DNA of 64,000 nt. It comes from Gluconobacter sphaericus NBRC 12467. GTDB lineage: Bacteria; Pseudomonadota; Alphaproteobacteria; Acetobacterales; Acetobacteraceae. The notes under the pieces were generated by a model. The model had not been told where the DNA came from and made no database searches. It saw nothing but the letters and a program-made list of their open reading frames with translations. How positions within the stretch are numbered: the first letter of the stretch is position 1; the number at the start of each line of letters is the position of its first letter. The position numbers and the translations under genes are program-made. This document shows positions 12,150 through 20,504 of the stretch, piece after piece. The DNA is taken from assembly GCF_006539125.1 (NCBI RefSeq), contig NZ_BJMK01000004.1, positions 62,001 to 126,000 of the forward strand, given 5' to 3'.

Positions 12150-14726
12150 ATGATGGTGACAGGACTGGCAGCCGTACTCCTAGCGCTTGCGTTCCTGCTC
12201 ACGCTTGTCAGCATTATCCAGCCCCTCGCGAAACGTCTTGAGATTTCCGAAGCTGTCCTGTTGGCCCTGACCGGGATCGGGCTGGGCCTTGTTGCGTCCC
12301 TTATCGTGCGCTCGTCTGCGACCGATCTGTTGGATGGAGCGGCCGAGGCACTGATCTATTTCCCGGTCAATAGTGAAGCTTTCCTGCTGATCTTCCTGCC
12401 CATCCTGGTGTTTCAGGGAGCCATGGCCATCGACGTGCGACGTCTGGCCCATGAGACAGCAACGGTACTGCTGCTGGCAGTTGTCGCTGTCATCGTTTCG
12501 ACCGCTACCATTGGCTTCGCACTTTATCCGTTCTCGCAACAGAGCCTTGTCGTCTGCCTGCTTCTGGGATCGATCGTGGCGACGACTGATCCGTCTGCCG
12601 TGGCCGGAATCTTCCGTGAAATCGGAGCTGCTTCGCGTCTGACGCGCCTTGTCGAAGGTGAGGCACTCCTGAACGACGCTGCAGCCATTTCGATCTTCTC
12701 GATCCTTCTGGCAGCCGTCACCTCGCATCATCATATCCACTTGGCCGACGCGCTGATGGACTTCCTGACGGCTTTCATCGGGGCGATCGTGGTTGGCGTC
12801 TGCCTGGCTCGTCTCACATTACTGCTGATCGCTGGACTGGGGGGATCAGCTGCTTCGGAAGTCACGCTGACCCTTGCACTACCTTATGCCGTCTACATCC
12901 TTTGTGATGAGATGCTCGGCTTTTCCGGCGTAGTCGCAACAGCTGCTGCGGGCCTGACGGTCTCCGCTTACGGGCCGTCCACTTTCCGGCCGCAGGTCTG
13001 GCGTTTCCTGAACGAAATGTGGGAGCAGCTCGTTTTCTGGGCCGGCTCTCTCGTGTTCCTTCTGGCCGCCATGCTCGTGCCCCGGTTGCTGATCGGTATG
13101 ACGAAATGGGATTTCGTACTGATCCTGATCGCCAGTGTCGCGGGCCTAATCGCACGTTCGGCCGTGATTTTCGGAATGCTGCCACTTCTTGCCATCACGA
13201 AGCTCTCGCCGCCCGTTCCCAATCCCTTCAAGGCCACGATGGCCTGGGGTGGTATCCGTGGTGCCATTACGCTGGCGCTGGCTCTAGCGGTGACCGAGAA
13301 CCAGAGCGTCTCAAGCCCCGTTGCGCATTTCATCGGCATCATCGCCACCGGCTTCGTTCTCATCACACTTTTGGTCAACGGGACCACGCTGCGGGCGCTT
13401 GTCCTGTTCTTCAAACTGGATCAGCTGTCACCCATTGATCAGGCCATCCGTCAGCAGATCGTGGGCATTGGCCTCGGTGAGGTTGCCGAACGAACACGGG
13501 AACTTTCCGAAGAACTCGGTTTCAGCGAGCAGACCCGCGCCGGCGTCGTCAGCCGCCTTGAGCGGCGCGCCGAAAAGGAGAGGGCGGCCAACAATTTTGA
13601 ATCCGCCCTAAGCGATCGCAACCGCGTCAATATCGCCCTGATCACCATCGCCAACCAGGAGCGCTCCCTGCTGCTGGACCTGTTTCGCATTCAGGGGCTG
13701 TCCCGGCGCGTGATGGAGACATTGCTGCGGACGGCTGAGTCTATGGCCGATGGTGCGCGCCTTGAAGGGCGCTATGGTTATGTCCGGGCCCTCAAGCGCC
13801 GCCTTCAGCCCTCATTGCGCTTCCGGATCGCGCAGGAGCTTCACAGCCGCCTGCATATCGACGAGCCGCTGACGAACTGCATGATGGAGCGCTTCGAGAT
13901 GCTCATCATCGCGCATCTCGTCTCGCTATCGCTTCAGCGCTTCATCCGCCAGCGCATGGAACCAACGCTTGGCCCACGTATCACAGAAATCGTGTCTGAA
14001 GTGCTCGGCCGCCAGCGCAAGCTTCTGGACGATGCACTGGAAACGTTGCGTCTGCATTACTCCGGCTATTCCGAAGCTCTGGAAAGCCGCATTCTGCGCC
14101 AGATTGCCCTGCGTCTGGAGGATGAGGAATATGACGCGCTCGAAGCAGACAACCTGATTTCCGAGGAACTGCACCGCGAACTTCATCGTGAGATCGAACG
14201 CCAGCGCGCGCGTCTGGATGCCCCCCTGCGCTTCAATCTCAAGAGCGGCATTGAACAACGTCTCAGAGCCTTTCCGGCCTTCAACGGGGTTCCCGACAGC
14301 GTGCTTCAAAAGCTCTCGGGCAAGGTCTCCATGCATTTTGTCTCGCCCGGCGAGGTCCTGTTCAAGCGCGGGCAGCGCGTGCGCGTCGTCTATGCGCAGG
14401 TAGCAGGGCTAGCAGAAGTCAATCTGGCGGAACGCGACCTGCTCTTCGGAAGCGGAGACCTGATCGGTGCGGCTTCCGTCATTCGTAACGAGACCATGCC
14501 CGGAACCGTCCGCTCCCTGCAGTTCAGCCATCTGCTCGCCATTCCACGTCCAGTGTTCGAGAAGCTACTGAAGGAGTATCCCATCGTACAACGCCTCATT
14601 ATCCAGCGCAGTCAGAAAAGAGCAGACGGGCTGCTGACGCCTGTCACAGTTCGCACGCTGGATGGCGATGCTATCTCAACCGCATCGGCGCCAGAAATGC
14701 GACATCTGGTTGTGCCGCGGCCTTAA
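12150..14726 (+). CDS. Na+/H+ antiporter (CPA1/NhaP type) with C-terminal cyclic-nucleotide-binding-like domain
   Basis: A monovalent cation/proton antiporter of 858 residues. The first 420 or so residues are strongly hydrophobic, about 12 membrane segments, with the CPA1 hallmarks TTDPSAVAGIFREIG near residue 149 and the ion-binding ND pair in LLNDAAAISIF near 173. A long soluble region follows, helical and charged (about 440-680), then a cNMP-binding-like beta-roll around 705-830 (FPGxV-like SPGEVLFKRGQ). The usual phosphate-binding-cassette arginine segment is replaced by MPGTVRSL, so cyclic-nucleotide binding is doubtful. Shine-Dalgarno AAGGAG precedes the ATG. It converges with the POT transporter, sharing a TTAA at both stops. 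Confidence 0.85.
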   Translation: MMVTGLAAVLLALAFLLTLVSIIQPLAKRLEISEAVLLALTGIGLGLVASLIVRSSATDLLDGAAEALIYFPVNSEAFLLIFLPILVFQGAMAIDVRRLAHETATVLLLAVVAVIVSTATIGFALYPFSQQSLVVCLLLGSIVATTDPSAVAGIFREIGAASRLTRLVEGEALLNDAAAISIFSILLAAVTSHHHIHLADALMDFLTAFIGAIVVGVCLARLTLLLIAGLGGSAASEVTLTLALPYAVYILCDEMLGFSGVVATAAAGLTVSAYGPSTFRPQVWRFLNEMWEQLVFWAGSLVFLLAAMLVPRLLIGMTKWDFVLILIASVAGLIARSAVIFGMLPLLAITKLSPPVPNPFKATMAWGGIRGAITLALALAVTENQSVSSPVAHFIGIIATGFVLITLLVNGTTLRALVLFFKLDQLSPIDQAIRQQIVGIGLGEVAERTRELSEELGFSEQTRAGVVSRLERRAEKERAANNFESALSDRNRVNIALITIANQERSLLLDLFRIQGLSRRVMETLLRTAESMADGARLEGRYGYVRALKRRLQPSLRFRIAQELHSRLHIDEPLTNCMMERFEMLIIAHLVSLSLQRFIRQRMEPTLGPRITEIVSEVLGRQRKLLDDALETLRLHYSGYSEALESRILRQIALRLEDEEYDALEADNLISEELHRELHREIERQRARLDAPLRFNLKSGIEQRLRAFPAFNGVPDSVLQKLSGKVSMHFVSPGEVLFKRGQRVRVVYAQVAGLAEVNLAERDLLFGSGDLIGAASVIRNETMPGTVRSLQFSHLLAIPRPVFEKLLKEYPIVQRLIIQRSQKRADGLLTPVTVRTLDGDAISTASAPEMRHLVVPRP

Positions 14727-16144
14727 GGCACGGGCGGCGCGGTCGCTTTGCCGGGGGCCAGAAGCTCACGGAAGCGCACAGCACAGAAGCCGAGGATTAC
14801 CGCTGCTACAAGCGCGGCTCCTGAATGCATCAACCAGAACGAGACGTCGGAAATCCGTCCCAGCAATGTCGCCAGCTTTCCAATCAACAGGTTAGATAGA
14901 AACAGATGGAGCGAGAAGCAGGCAACGAGAATTGTGTTCAAGCTCACCGGGGCTGCGCGAGAGAAAAGCGCCATTCCGATCGCATAATTCATCGAAAAAC
15001 CGATGTCATTGATGATGTGAAAGGCCAGCCCCCAGAAGAGGCTAACCTCATGGGGACCCGGACTGATCCATGACCCCAAAGCCAGCATCAGCGGCCCGAA
15101 AGCGCCAATGAATGTCCCCAATGCGACCTTGGATATCTCCGACAGATCGGGCCTGCGACGCGCATAGATCTTCCAGAACCACAGAACCAGCACGGCGCAC
15201 AGGGTGCTGATAAATCCGTCCAGGGAAATGAGATCGCTCACCGGCATCTCATATCCTAAAAGATGAAGCTGGAAATGTTCGCGCCCCCAGAGCAGGTAGC
15301 CATCGAAGATTTCCGAGTTCGGGATAGCACCCACGGCCAGGACAGGCACAAGCGCCAAAAGCAGCAGGGCCGTCTTCTTTTCCTGTGATGTCAGGGCAGG
15401 ACGTGCATGTTTTGTGAGTGCGGCCGGGGCCGCAGACTGAAGCACAGCAGGATCGGGGAGCCAGCGCCGCCCCACGAGATAAACCACAAGCCCGATCAGC
15501 ATACCCAGGCCTGCTGCCAGAAAGCCCCAGTGCCATTCGATTTGCGCCAGACTCGCACACAGGACCGGGGACACGATGACGGCGACCTGAAGTCCCATCA
15601 TGTAAATCTGATAAGCATCCGAACGCCGCCGGTCATCCAATTCATACAGTGCGCCGACCTGTGCCCGCAGACCGCCAGCCATGCCAAGACCAGCCAACAG
15701 AAAACCGAGAGCCAGTACAAAGCTCCAATCAAATGACATTAAGAAGTGGCCCGCTGTCATCAGAATGGCGCCCAAGAGGATAGTCCGTGTCTGACCGAGG
15801 ACGCGGTCCGCCAGAAACCCACCGAGGAGAGGGGTGGCATAAATCAACGCCAGGAACAGACCCGTAATGGCTGCGCTCATGGCGCGCGGTCCCACAGGCG
15901 CATAAATGGCCGAAACAAGAGCTTCAAGCGGTCCGAGACCCACAACGGCTCCCGAATACGCCGGCTGCAGCAGATGGTCGGTCAGATATAGGGCCAGAAT
16001 GGCCTGCATCCCATAGAGCGAAAACCCAACCCAGCCTTCAGTCAGCGTCAGCACCCACAACCCGACGGGCTGCCCCCAAAGTTCCCGCTGTTTTGCTGCG
16101 GAAAACGGTTCGACAGTCGGGGAAGCAGGAAGGATCTCGGTCAT
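14723..16144 (-). CDS. POT/PTR-family MFS transporter lacking the ExxER motif
   Basis: A 473-residue, 12-14 segment membrane protein of the proton-dependent oligopeptide transporter family. The first helix reads LTLTEGWVGFSLYGMQAIL, which matches the family's FTEMWERFSYYGMRALL in position and spacing. The ExxER proton-coupling motif has become EGWVG, however, so peptide transport and proton coupling cannot be assumed. The motif-2 region (ADRVLGQTRTILLGAILMTAGH) is close to the family pattern. It is divergent from the porin across a 578-base region with repeated palindromes, and converges with the antiporter, overlapping it by four bases. Confidence 0.75.
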   Translation of the reverse strand: MTEILPASPTVEPFSAAKQRELWGQPVGLWVLTLTEGWVGFSLYGMQAILALYLTDHLLQPAYSGAVVGLGPLEALVSAIYAPVGPRAMSAAITGLFLALIYATPLLGGFLADRVLGQTRTILLGAILMTAGHFLMSFDWSFVLALGFLLAGLGMAGGLRAQVGALYELDDRRRSDAYQIYMMGLQVAVIVSPVLCASLAQIEWHWGFLAAGLGMLIGLVVYLVGRRWLPDPAVLQSAAPAALTKHARPALTSQEKKTALLLLALVPVLAVGAIPNSEIFDGYLLWGREHFQLHLLGYEMPVSDLISLDGFISTLCAVLVLWFWKIYARRRPDLSEISKVALGTFIGAFGPLMLALGSWISPGPHEVSLFWGLAFHIINDIGFSMNYAIGMALFSRAAPVSLNTILVACFSLHLFLSNLLIGKLATLLGRISDVSFWLMHSGAALVAAVILGFCAVRFRELLAPGKATAPPVP

Positions 16145-16221
16145 GCGGCCTCATTCACGCAGGGGCGGGAGAACCTGCGTAAAGGGAGAAAGGCGGTGAG
16201 GTAAAGAGGGAGCGAGAGAAG

Positions 16222-16434
16222 TGGCAAAATGCCATATGATAAATTTGTGGCATTTTGGCATAAGATAACAACAAGGCGAGTCAGCCTCCGATCTGTGGCA
16301 AAATGGCCCAATTTCTAAAGCTGGCATTTTGCCATAGACAGCAAGCCTGCCGTTACGGGAAAGCCTTGCATCCATCAGGAATCAACTTCTGGATGCCAGA
16401 AAATCCAGAACGAAATAATAATGGCATTATGCCA
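16222..16434. promoter_or_regulatory. Array of five 13-bp TGGCA-NNN-TGCCA palindromes (candidate operators)
   Basis: Copies start at 16222 (TGGCAAAATGCCA), 16248 (TGGCATTTTGGCA, one mismatch), 16296 (TGGCAAAATGGCC), 16322 (TGGCATTTTGCCA) and 16422 (TGGCATTATGCCA). Three are perfect in the TGGCA/TGCCA arms. Copies 1-2 and 3-4 are each 26 bases apart, and the two pairs are 74 bases apart, about seven helical turns. This looks like a multi-site binding region for a dimeric regulator. I cannot name the protein. The array lies 78-290 bases upstream of the POT transporter start, so it most likely controls that gene, and possibly the divergent porin. Confidence 0.6.
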
Positions 16435-16587
16435 TTGGTAAAAAATAGCTGAAAACTGCCAATATTATTGTTCTCAGAGCAACCTGATGGAGAGAAATCC
16501 GGACGTATATCAGGGCCGGGATCACACTCACACAAATGTCGCATAAGATATATTATGCCAACTTATGTATATTGGAAGCCTGTATTT

Positions 16588-16616
16588 CTGACATTTTTGT
16601 GAGAACACATCCTATT
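16588..16616 (+). promoter_or_regulatory. Weak candidate promoter for the porin gene
   Basis: CTGACA at 16588-16593 and CCTATT at 16611-16616 are spaced by 17 bases, about 107 bases before the chosen porin start. Both hexamers are imperfect, so this is a suggestion only. Confidence 0.25.
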
Positions 16617-16722
16617 GTTGCGAAGAATGTCTCCATTCACGCTAGGAAAAGCATTGTAGTCCATTTTACCGGTGCACGCCCGTTTTGTGAGTACCGGTGT
16701 ATCCGCGGGAGCGGCTGTTTAT

Positions 16723-18357
16723 ATGCCATCTATGTCCCTGTGCCGCCTGAGTCTCCTGGGAAGCACATTTTGCGTTGCTGCACTCTCCGTCCTGCCGAAT
16801 GTCGCACGGGCAGATGATTATACGGAACTGCTCGACATTCTCCGGGCCAAGGGCAGCCTGACCCGCTCGGAATACAATGTTCTGCTGGCCCATCACCAGC
16901 ACCACTCGCATCCTTCCTTACAGCGCGACGATGAGAGCACCCCTGCCGCTCCGTCCCGTCATCGCAACCGCTACATGCGCTATGGACCCCAAAATGAAGG
17001 CAGCAGCCTGGAGGCTCCCCCGGATGTCACGACCATTGCGGCCGTTTCCGCAGCTCGTCGCGCTGCCATGGAAGCGTCGGCGAGTGCGCAGGATGCCCGC
17101 AATTCACTTCTGGAAGCGCGCCGCACGTACAATCCGGACAGCATCGTACGCGTGAAGCCCTATGTCGCGGGCAAAGGCGTTACGATTCAGGCCGGCCAGA
17201 TCGACATCAACATCTCGGGATTCGTCAACGCTTACTATACCTATAACAGCCCTGCCGGCGGCCGTGCTGTTGCTGGTGGTGTCTCGACCGGAAGCAGCGG
17301 TTTTGATTCCTCGTCGATTCGTAATGGCCTGCTGCCGGGTGGCCTGATCCTCAAGCTGAACACGGTGCAGAACGGGATTAAGCTCGGCGCTGTTTTTGGT
17401 ATGTATCCCGGCATCAACAATAACAATCCCAGTACCTTCAACGCCAACTCCGGTGGCAGTCCGGTCGGACTTGGAACGGCTGGCCTCGATTTCCGTCAGG
17501 TTTACATGACCGCTGGAACCGATAAGTTTGGTACGATCAAGCTGGGTCGTGATATCGCGCTCTTTGCATCCGACGCCATTCTGAACGATGCCACGCTTCT
17601 CAGCGTCGGTAGCACCGGCAGCAACGCAAACCCGGCCAACACCTCACTGGGACGCATTGGCGTTGGCTACGTCTATACCGACTGGCTGCCTCAGATCACC
17701 TATATCTCGCCGAAATGGAAAGGTTTTCAGGCCTCCGTTGGCGTCATGACACCTCTGGATGAATATAATTATGCCGGCGGTGGTATCTCTGCAACCACGA
17801 CCCAGCACAGCTCCCCTATGCTTCAGGGCAAGGTCACTTATGACGGCAATATCGCCGGCTTCACGACCCGTTTCTGGAGCAGCTTCCTCGTCCAGCATCA
17901 ACAGAACCTGACCAGTTCGACACTGGGCACCAACAGCCGCAAAGGAACAACCGTCGAAGCGGGCGATGTTGGCATGAAGGTCACGCGCGGGCCGTTTGAA
18001 GGCGTGGCCTATTACTATTATGGTAGCGGTCTGGGAACGACGGGTATTTTCTTCGATGGCGTTTCAGCCGATGGGCGCAAGCGTGATTCCGAAGGTTACT
18101 ACGTTCAGGCGGCTTACAAAATCCTGCCCAAGCTCAAGGTCGTGGGGAGTTATGGTGTCAGTAACCTCTATCAGGCCGCTGGCGAAGATAATCCGGACAT
18201 GGTCCGGCGTAACCAGTCCGAAATCGGAGCGATCTATTACAACATGACGGACTGGTTCACGATCGTGGGCGAATATGCGCATACGGAATCGGACTCCCAC
18301 AGCAGCGCCCACGAAAGCGACCACACGATGTCCGCCGGTGCGATGATGACATTCTGA
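16723..18357 (+). CDS. Outer-membrane porin with N-terminal helical region
   Basis: The product (544 residues from ATG 16723) has a signal peptide ending ...PNVARA, a short helical segment (TELLDILRAKGSLTRSEYN), and an alanine-rich helical stretch around 115-145 that could form a periplasmic coiled coil. It is followed by a long beta-barrel with alternating polar and aromatic strands (ISGFVNAYYTYN, FGTIKLGRDIALF, FEGVAYYYYGSG). It ends in phenylalanine (GAMMTF), the usual signal for barrel assembly. It probably forms a general or sugar-permeable pore; the substrate is unknown. I chose 16723 because GGGAG lies 11 bases upstream and it gives a normal signal peptide; GTG 16672 and ATG 16732 are alternatives. 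A strong terminator follows. Confidence 0.8.
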   Translation: MPSMSLCRLSLLGSTFCVAALSVLPNVARADDYTELLDILRAKGSLTRSEYNVLLAHHQHHSHPSLQRDDESTPAAPSRHRNRYMRYGPQNEGSSLEAPPDVTTIAAVSAARRAAMEASASAQDARNSLLEARRTYNPDSIVRVKPYVAGKGVTIQAGQIDINISGFVNAYYTYNSPAGGRAVAGGVSTGSSGFDSSSIRNGLLPGGLILKLNTVQNGIKLGAVFGMYPGINNNNPSTFNANSGGSPVGLGTAGLDFRQVYMTAGTDKFGTIKLGRDIALFASDAILNDATLLSVGSTGSNANPANTSLGRIGVGYVYTDWLPQITYISPKWKGFQASVGVMTPLDEYNYAGGGISATTTQHSSPMLQGKVTYDGNIAGFTTRFWSSFLVQHQQNLTSSTLGTNSRKGTTVEAGDVGMKVTRGPFEGVAYYYYGSGLGTTGIFFDGVSADGRKRDSEGYYVQAAYKILPKLKVVGSYGVSNLYQAAGEDNPDMVRRNQSEIGAIYYNMTDWFTIVGEYAHTESDSHSSAHESDHTMSAGAMMTF

Positions 18358-18365
18358 GCCTGAGG

Positions 18366-18393
18366 ACCCGGGCAGCTTCCCTGCCCGGGTTTT
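18366..18393 (+). terminator. Rho-independent terminator after the porin
   Basis: A 10-bp perfect stem (ACCCGGGCAG / CTGCCCGGGT) with a CTTCC loop and a short T run follows the porin stop codon by eight bases. Confidence 0.85.
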
Positions 18394-18418
18394 AAAAAGC
18401 AGACTACGATGAGGATGG

Positions 18419-18928
18419 ATGTATTTTTCCGCCCCTGTGCTGTGCGCTCTATTCGCGCTCCATGGGGTGGCTGGCGCCACACCTGCCACCACATTGCAGG
18501 AATTGATAGGATCAAAGCTCGGAGTATCCCGATATCAAGGAGCGGATGTCGTGCTGAACGAAGCCGGTACATCACGGCAATATCTTGTCTATGCCCGAGA
18601 CCGCAAATGGTGCGGCGCAACCGGTGGATGCACGCTCTTCATACTCACGAATAGTGGCAATGACTGGCGCATCCTGTCACGCATGATGCTGGTTCAGCTG
18701 CCCGTTCACCTCCTGCCTCATCTGTCACAGGGCTGGCATGATCTCGTCATTTCCTATTCCGGAAGACTGCCGGATGGGCACCCTGCCCTTGTAAGCAGTC
18801 GCATGCAGTTCAATGGCGTGAAGTATCCGTCCAATCCATCAGTCCCACCTTCTGAACCGATGACGCATCTGGAAGGACTAAGTATTCTCGTCCCAGGCAG
18901 CCCGATACAGACGAGCACCTCGCATTAA
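18419..18928 (+). CDS. Secreted protein of unknown function
   Basis: A 169-residue product that I do not recognise. It has a short signal-peptide-like start (MYFSAPVLCALFALHGVAGA) and a mature part with YLVYARDRKWCGATGGCTLFI, where two cysteines six residues apart could form a disulfide, and LSQGWHDLVISYSG. The proline- and serine-rich end looks unstructured. It starts 25 bases after the porin terminator, so it may depend on read-through or its own promoter. Its stop shares a TTAA with the convergent MBL hydrolase. The coding frame is supported by the signal peptide and by tight packing with its neighbour. Confidence 0.6.
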   Translation: MYFSAPVLCALFALHGVAGATPATTLQELIGSKLGVSRYQGADVVLNEAGTSRQYLVYARDRKWCGATGGCTLFILTNSGNDWRILSRMMLVQLPVHLLPHLSQGWHDLVISYSGRLPDGHPALVSSRMQFNGVKYPSNPSVPPSEPMTHLEGLSILVPGSPIQTSTSH

Positions 18929-19722
18929 TCCTGAAGATTAAGCAACATTCCATCATACGCTGGCTCGACGCCTGCGGGTAGCATCTGACACAGAGACCGG
19001 TAATCCATCTCCGGACCCATATGGGTCAGGATCACGTGACGCACGCCAAGTCGCTCACGCCATTGCAGCACACGTTCAAGCCAGGCATGAGCCGGATGCG
19101 GGTCGTGCTGGAAGCAGTCAACAATCCAGGTCTGCACACCGTTAAGCGTGGACAGAGCCTCGTCTGAAAGTGTTTCAACGTCCGTGCTGTAGGCGAAGGT
19201 GCCACATCGCACGCCCAGAGATGTGATCCGCCCATGGCCCTGTTCGAAAATCTGGATGTCTAACCCAGGAAAAGAAACACTTTTTCCCTCCTGCACGACG
19301 CGCTCTTCAAAAACGGGCCGATAGAATTCCGGCCCTTTCCAGGGCGCGAATGCATAGGCGTAACGCAGACGCAATTCTTCAAGCACGTCCGGCGTCGCCA
19401 ACAGCGGCAGAGGCGTGCCGATCACACGGTTGATGGCCCGCAATTCATCCAGGCCGCCAATATGATCGCTATGCGGATGCGTGTAGAGCACCGCATGGAC
19501 ATGACTCAGGCCGCAGTTCAGCATCTGATCGCGAAAATCAGGCCCTGAATCTACCAGAAGTCGAAAACCGCCCTCACCTTCGATCACGACCGATGACCGC
19601 GTACGCCGGTTCCGCGGCTCCATCGGGTCGCACGCGCCCCAGATCCCCGTACGTGGCCCCTCCTCGCCCCCAATCATGGGAACGCCCGCAGAACCGCCAC
19701 ATCCGAGGATCGTAACCTTCAT
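18925..19722 (-). CDS. MBL-fold metallo-hydrolase (PhnP-like)
   Basis: A 265-residue metallo-beta-lactamase-fold hydrolase. The metal-binding motif THPHSDHIGG (HxHxDH) is near residue 81, and a further conserved histidine follows in VRHVILTHMGPEMDY near the end. The N-terminal GCGGSAGVPMIGG with following arginine/serine-rich loop matches the PhnP group, which hydrolyses cyclic phosphodiesters; the actual substrate here is not shown. It is the last gene of the long minus-strand operon and overlaps tatD by four bases, an arrangement (metG-tatD-MBL) that is common in alphaproteobacteria. Confidence 0.85.
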   Translation of the reverse strand: MKVTILGCGGSAGVPMIGGEEGPRTGIWGACDPMEPRNRRTRSSVVIEGEGGFRLLVDSGPDFRDQMLNCGLSHVHAVLYTHPHSDHIGGLDELRAINRVIGTPLPLLATPDVLEELRLRYAYAFAPWKGPEFYRPVFEERVVQEGKSVSFPGLDIQIFEQGHGRITSLGVRCGTFAYSTDVETLSDEALSTLNGVQTWIVDCFQHDPHPAHAWLERVLQWRERLGVRHVILTHMGPEMDYRSLCQMLPAGVEPAYDGMLLNLQD

Positions 19723-20504
19723 GCAGCAATCCTTGTGAAGAGACGTTCAGCGTTTTCAGTCGTGATCCGCGTGATGTCATCAAGCGAAACACCCCGTACT
19801 TCAGCCAGTCGTGCAGCCGTATGGGCAACGTAACCTGGTGTATTGGGTTTGCCGCGCTTCGGGACCGGAGCAAGAAACGGGCTGTCCGTTTCCACCAGAA
19901 TACGGTCTTCCGGCGCCATCCGTGCGACGTCGCGGATTTCCTCACATTTCGGGAAGGTCAGCAACCCGGAAAAGCTGATATAGCCCCCCAGCTCCAGAGC
20001 CGCCTCGGCCAGTTTTGGACCGGACGCGAAGCAGTGGATCAGAAACGGAAACGCTCCCTTGGCATGTTCGTCACGCAGAATGGCGATCATATCCTCATCC
20101 GCGTTGCGGGTGTGGATGACGACAGGCAATCCCGTTTGACGCGCAGCCGCAATATGGGTGCGGAAGGCAGCGTGCTGTGCTGGCTTGGCTTCATCCCCGC
20201 TATGGAAATAATCGAGTCCCGTTTCCCCGATTGCCACAACACACGGAGCTTGCGTCTTCGCGACCAGCTCTTCAACCGATGGCAGACGCTCTTCACCCGC
20301 ATAATCCGGATGAATGCCAATCGCGCACCAGATCCGCAGATCCGACGTGTCATGCTGCGTCAGGGCAATCTGCGTATCCGCTTGGGAAAAGCGCGTGCCG
20401 ATCGTAATCATTCCGGAGAGGCCGAACTCCCGTGCCAGCGCGAAAGCAGGCGCAAGATCATCAAGCTTGTCCAGATGACAGTGGGTGTCGATCAGCCCCG
20501 TCAT
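19719..20504 (-). CDS. tatD: TatD-family metal-dependent hydrolase
   Basis: A 261-residue TIM-barrel metal-dependent hydrolase of the TatD family, whose members act as DNases. It begins MTGLIDTHCHLDKLD with the DxHxH metal site, has AIGETGLDYF near residue 94 (metal glutamate) and ILVETDSPFLAP near residue 201, all family signatures. It sits between metG and the MBL hydrolase with four-base overlaps on both sides, so it is surely cotranscribed. Confidence 0.92.
   Translation of the reverse strand: MTGLIDTHCHLDKLDDLAPAFALAREFGLSGMITIGTRFSQADTQIALTQHDTSDLRIWCAIGIHPDYAGEERLPSVEELVAKTQAPCVVAIGETGLDYFHSGDEAKPAQHAAFRTHIAAARQTGLPVVIHTRNADEDMIAILRDEHAKGAFPFLIHCFASGPKLAEAALELGGYISFSGLLTFPKCEEIRDVARMAPEDRILVETDSPFLAPVPKRGKPNTPGYVAHTAARLAEVRGVSLDDITRITTENAERLFTRIAA

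Larger units (their letters stand above)
16145..16722. other. Long AT-rich intergenic region between divergent transporter and porin genes
   Basis: About 578 bases separate the starts of the POT transporter (minus) and the porin (plus). The region is clearly more AT-rich than its neighbours. It holds five copies of a TGGCA-N3-TGCCA type palindrome in its transporter-proximal half and a weak candidate promoter nearer the porin. Short open frames crossing it have no family resemblance and read through the palindromes, so I call no gene here. Confidence 0.7.

Noticed and set aside
16151-16375. 74-codon open frame on minus in the palindrome region
   Set aside because: Reads through the palindromes, has no ribosome site or family resemblance, and its composition looks random.
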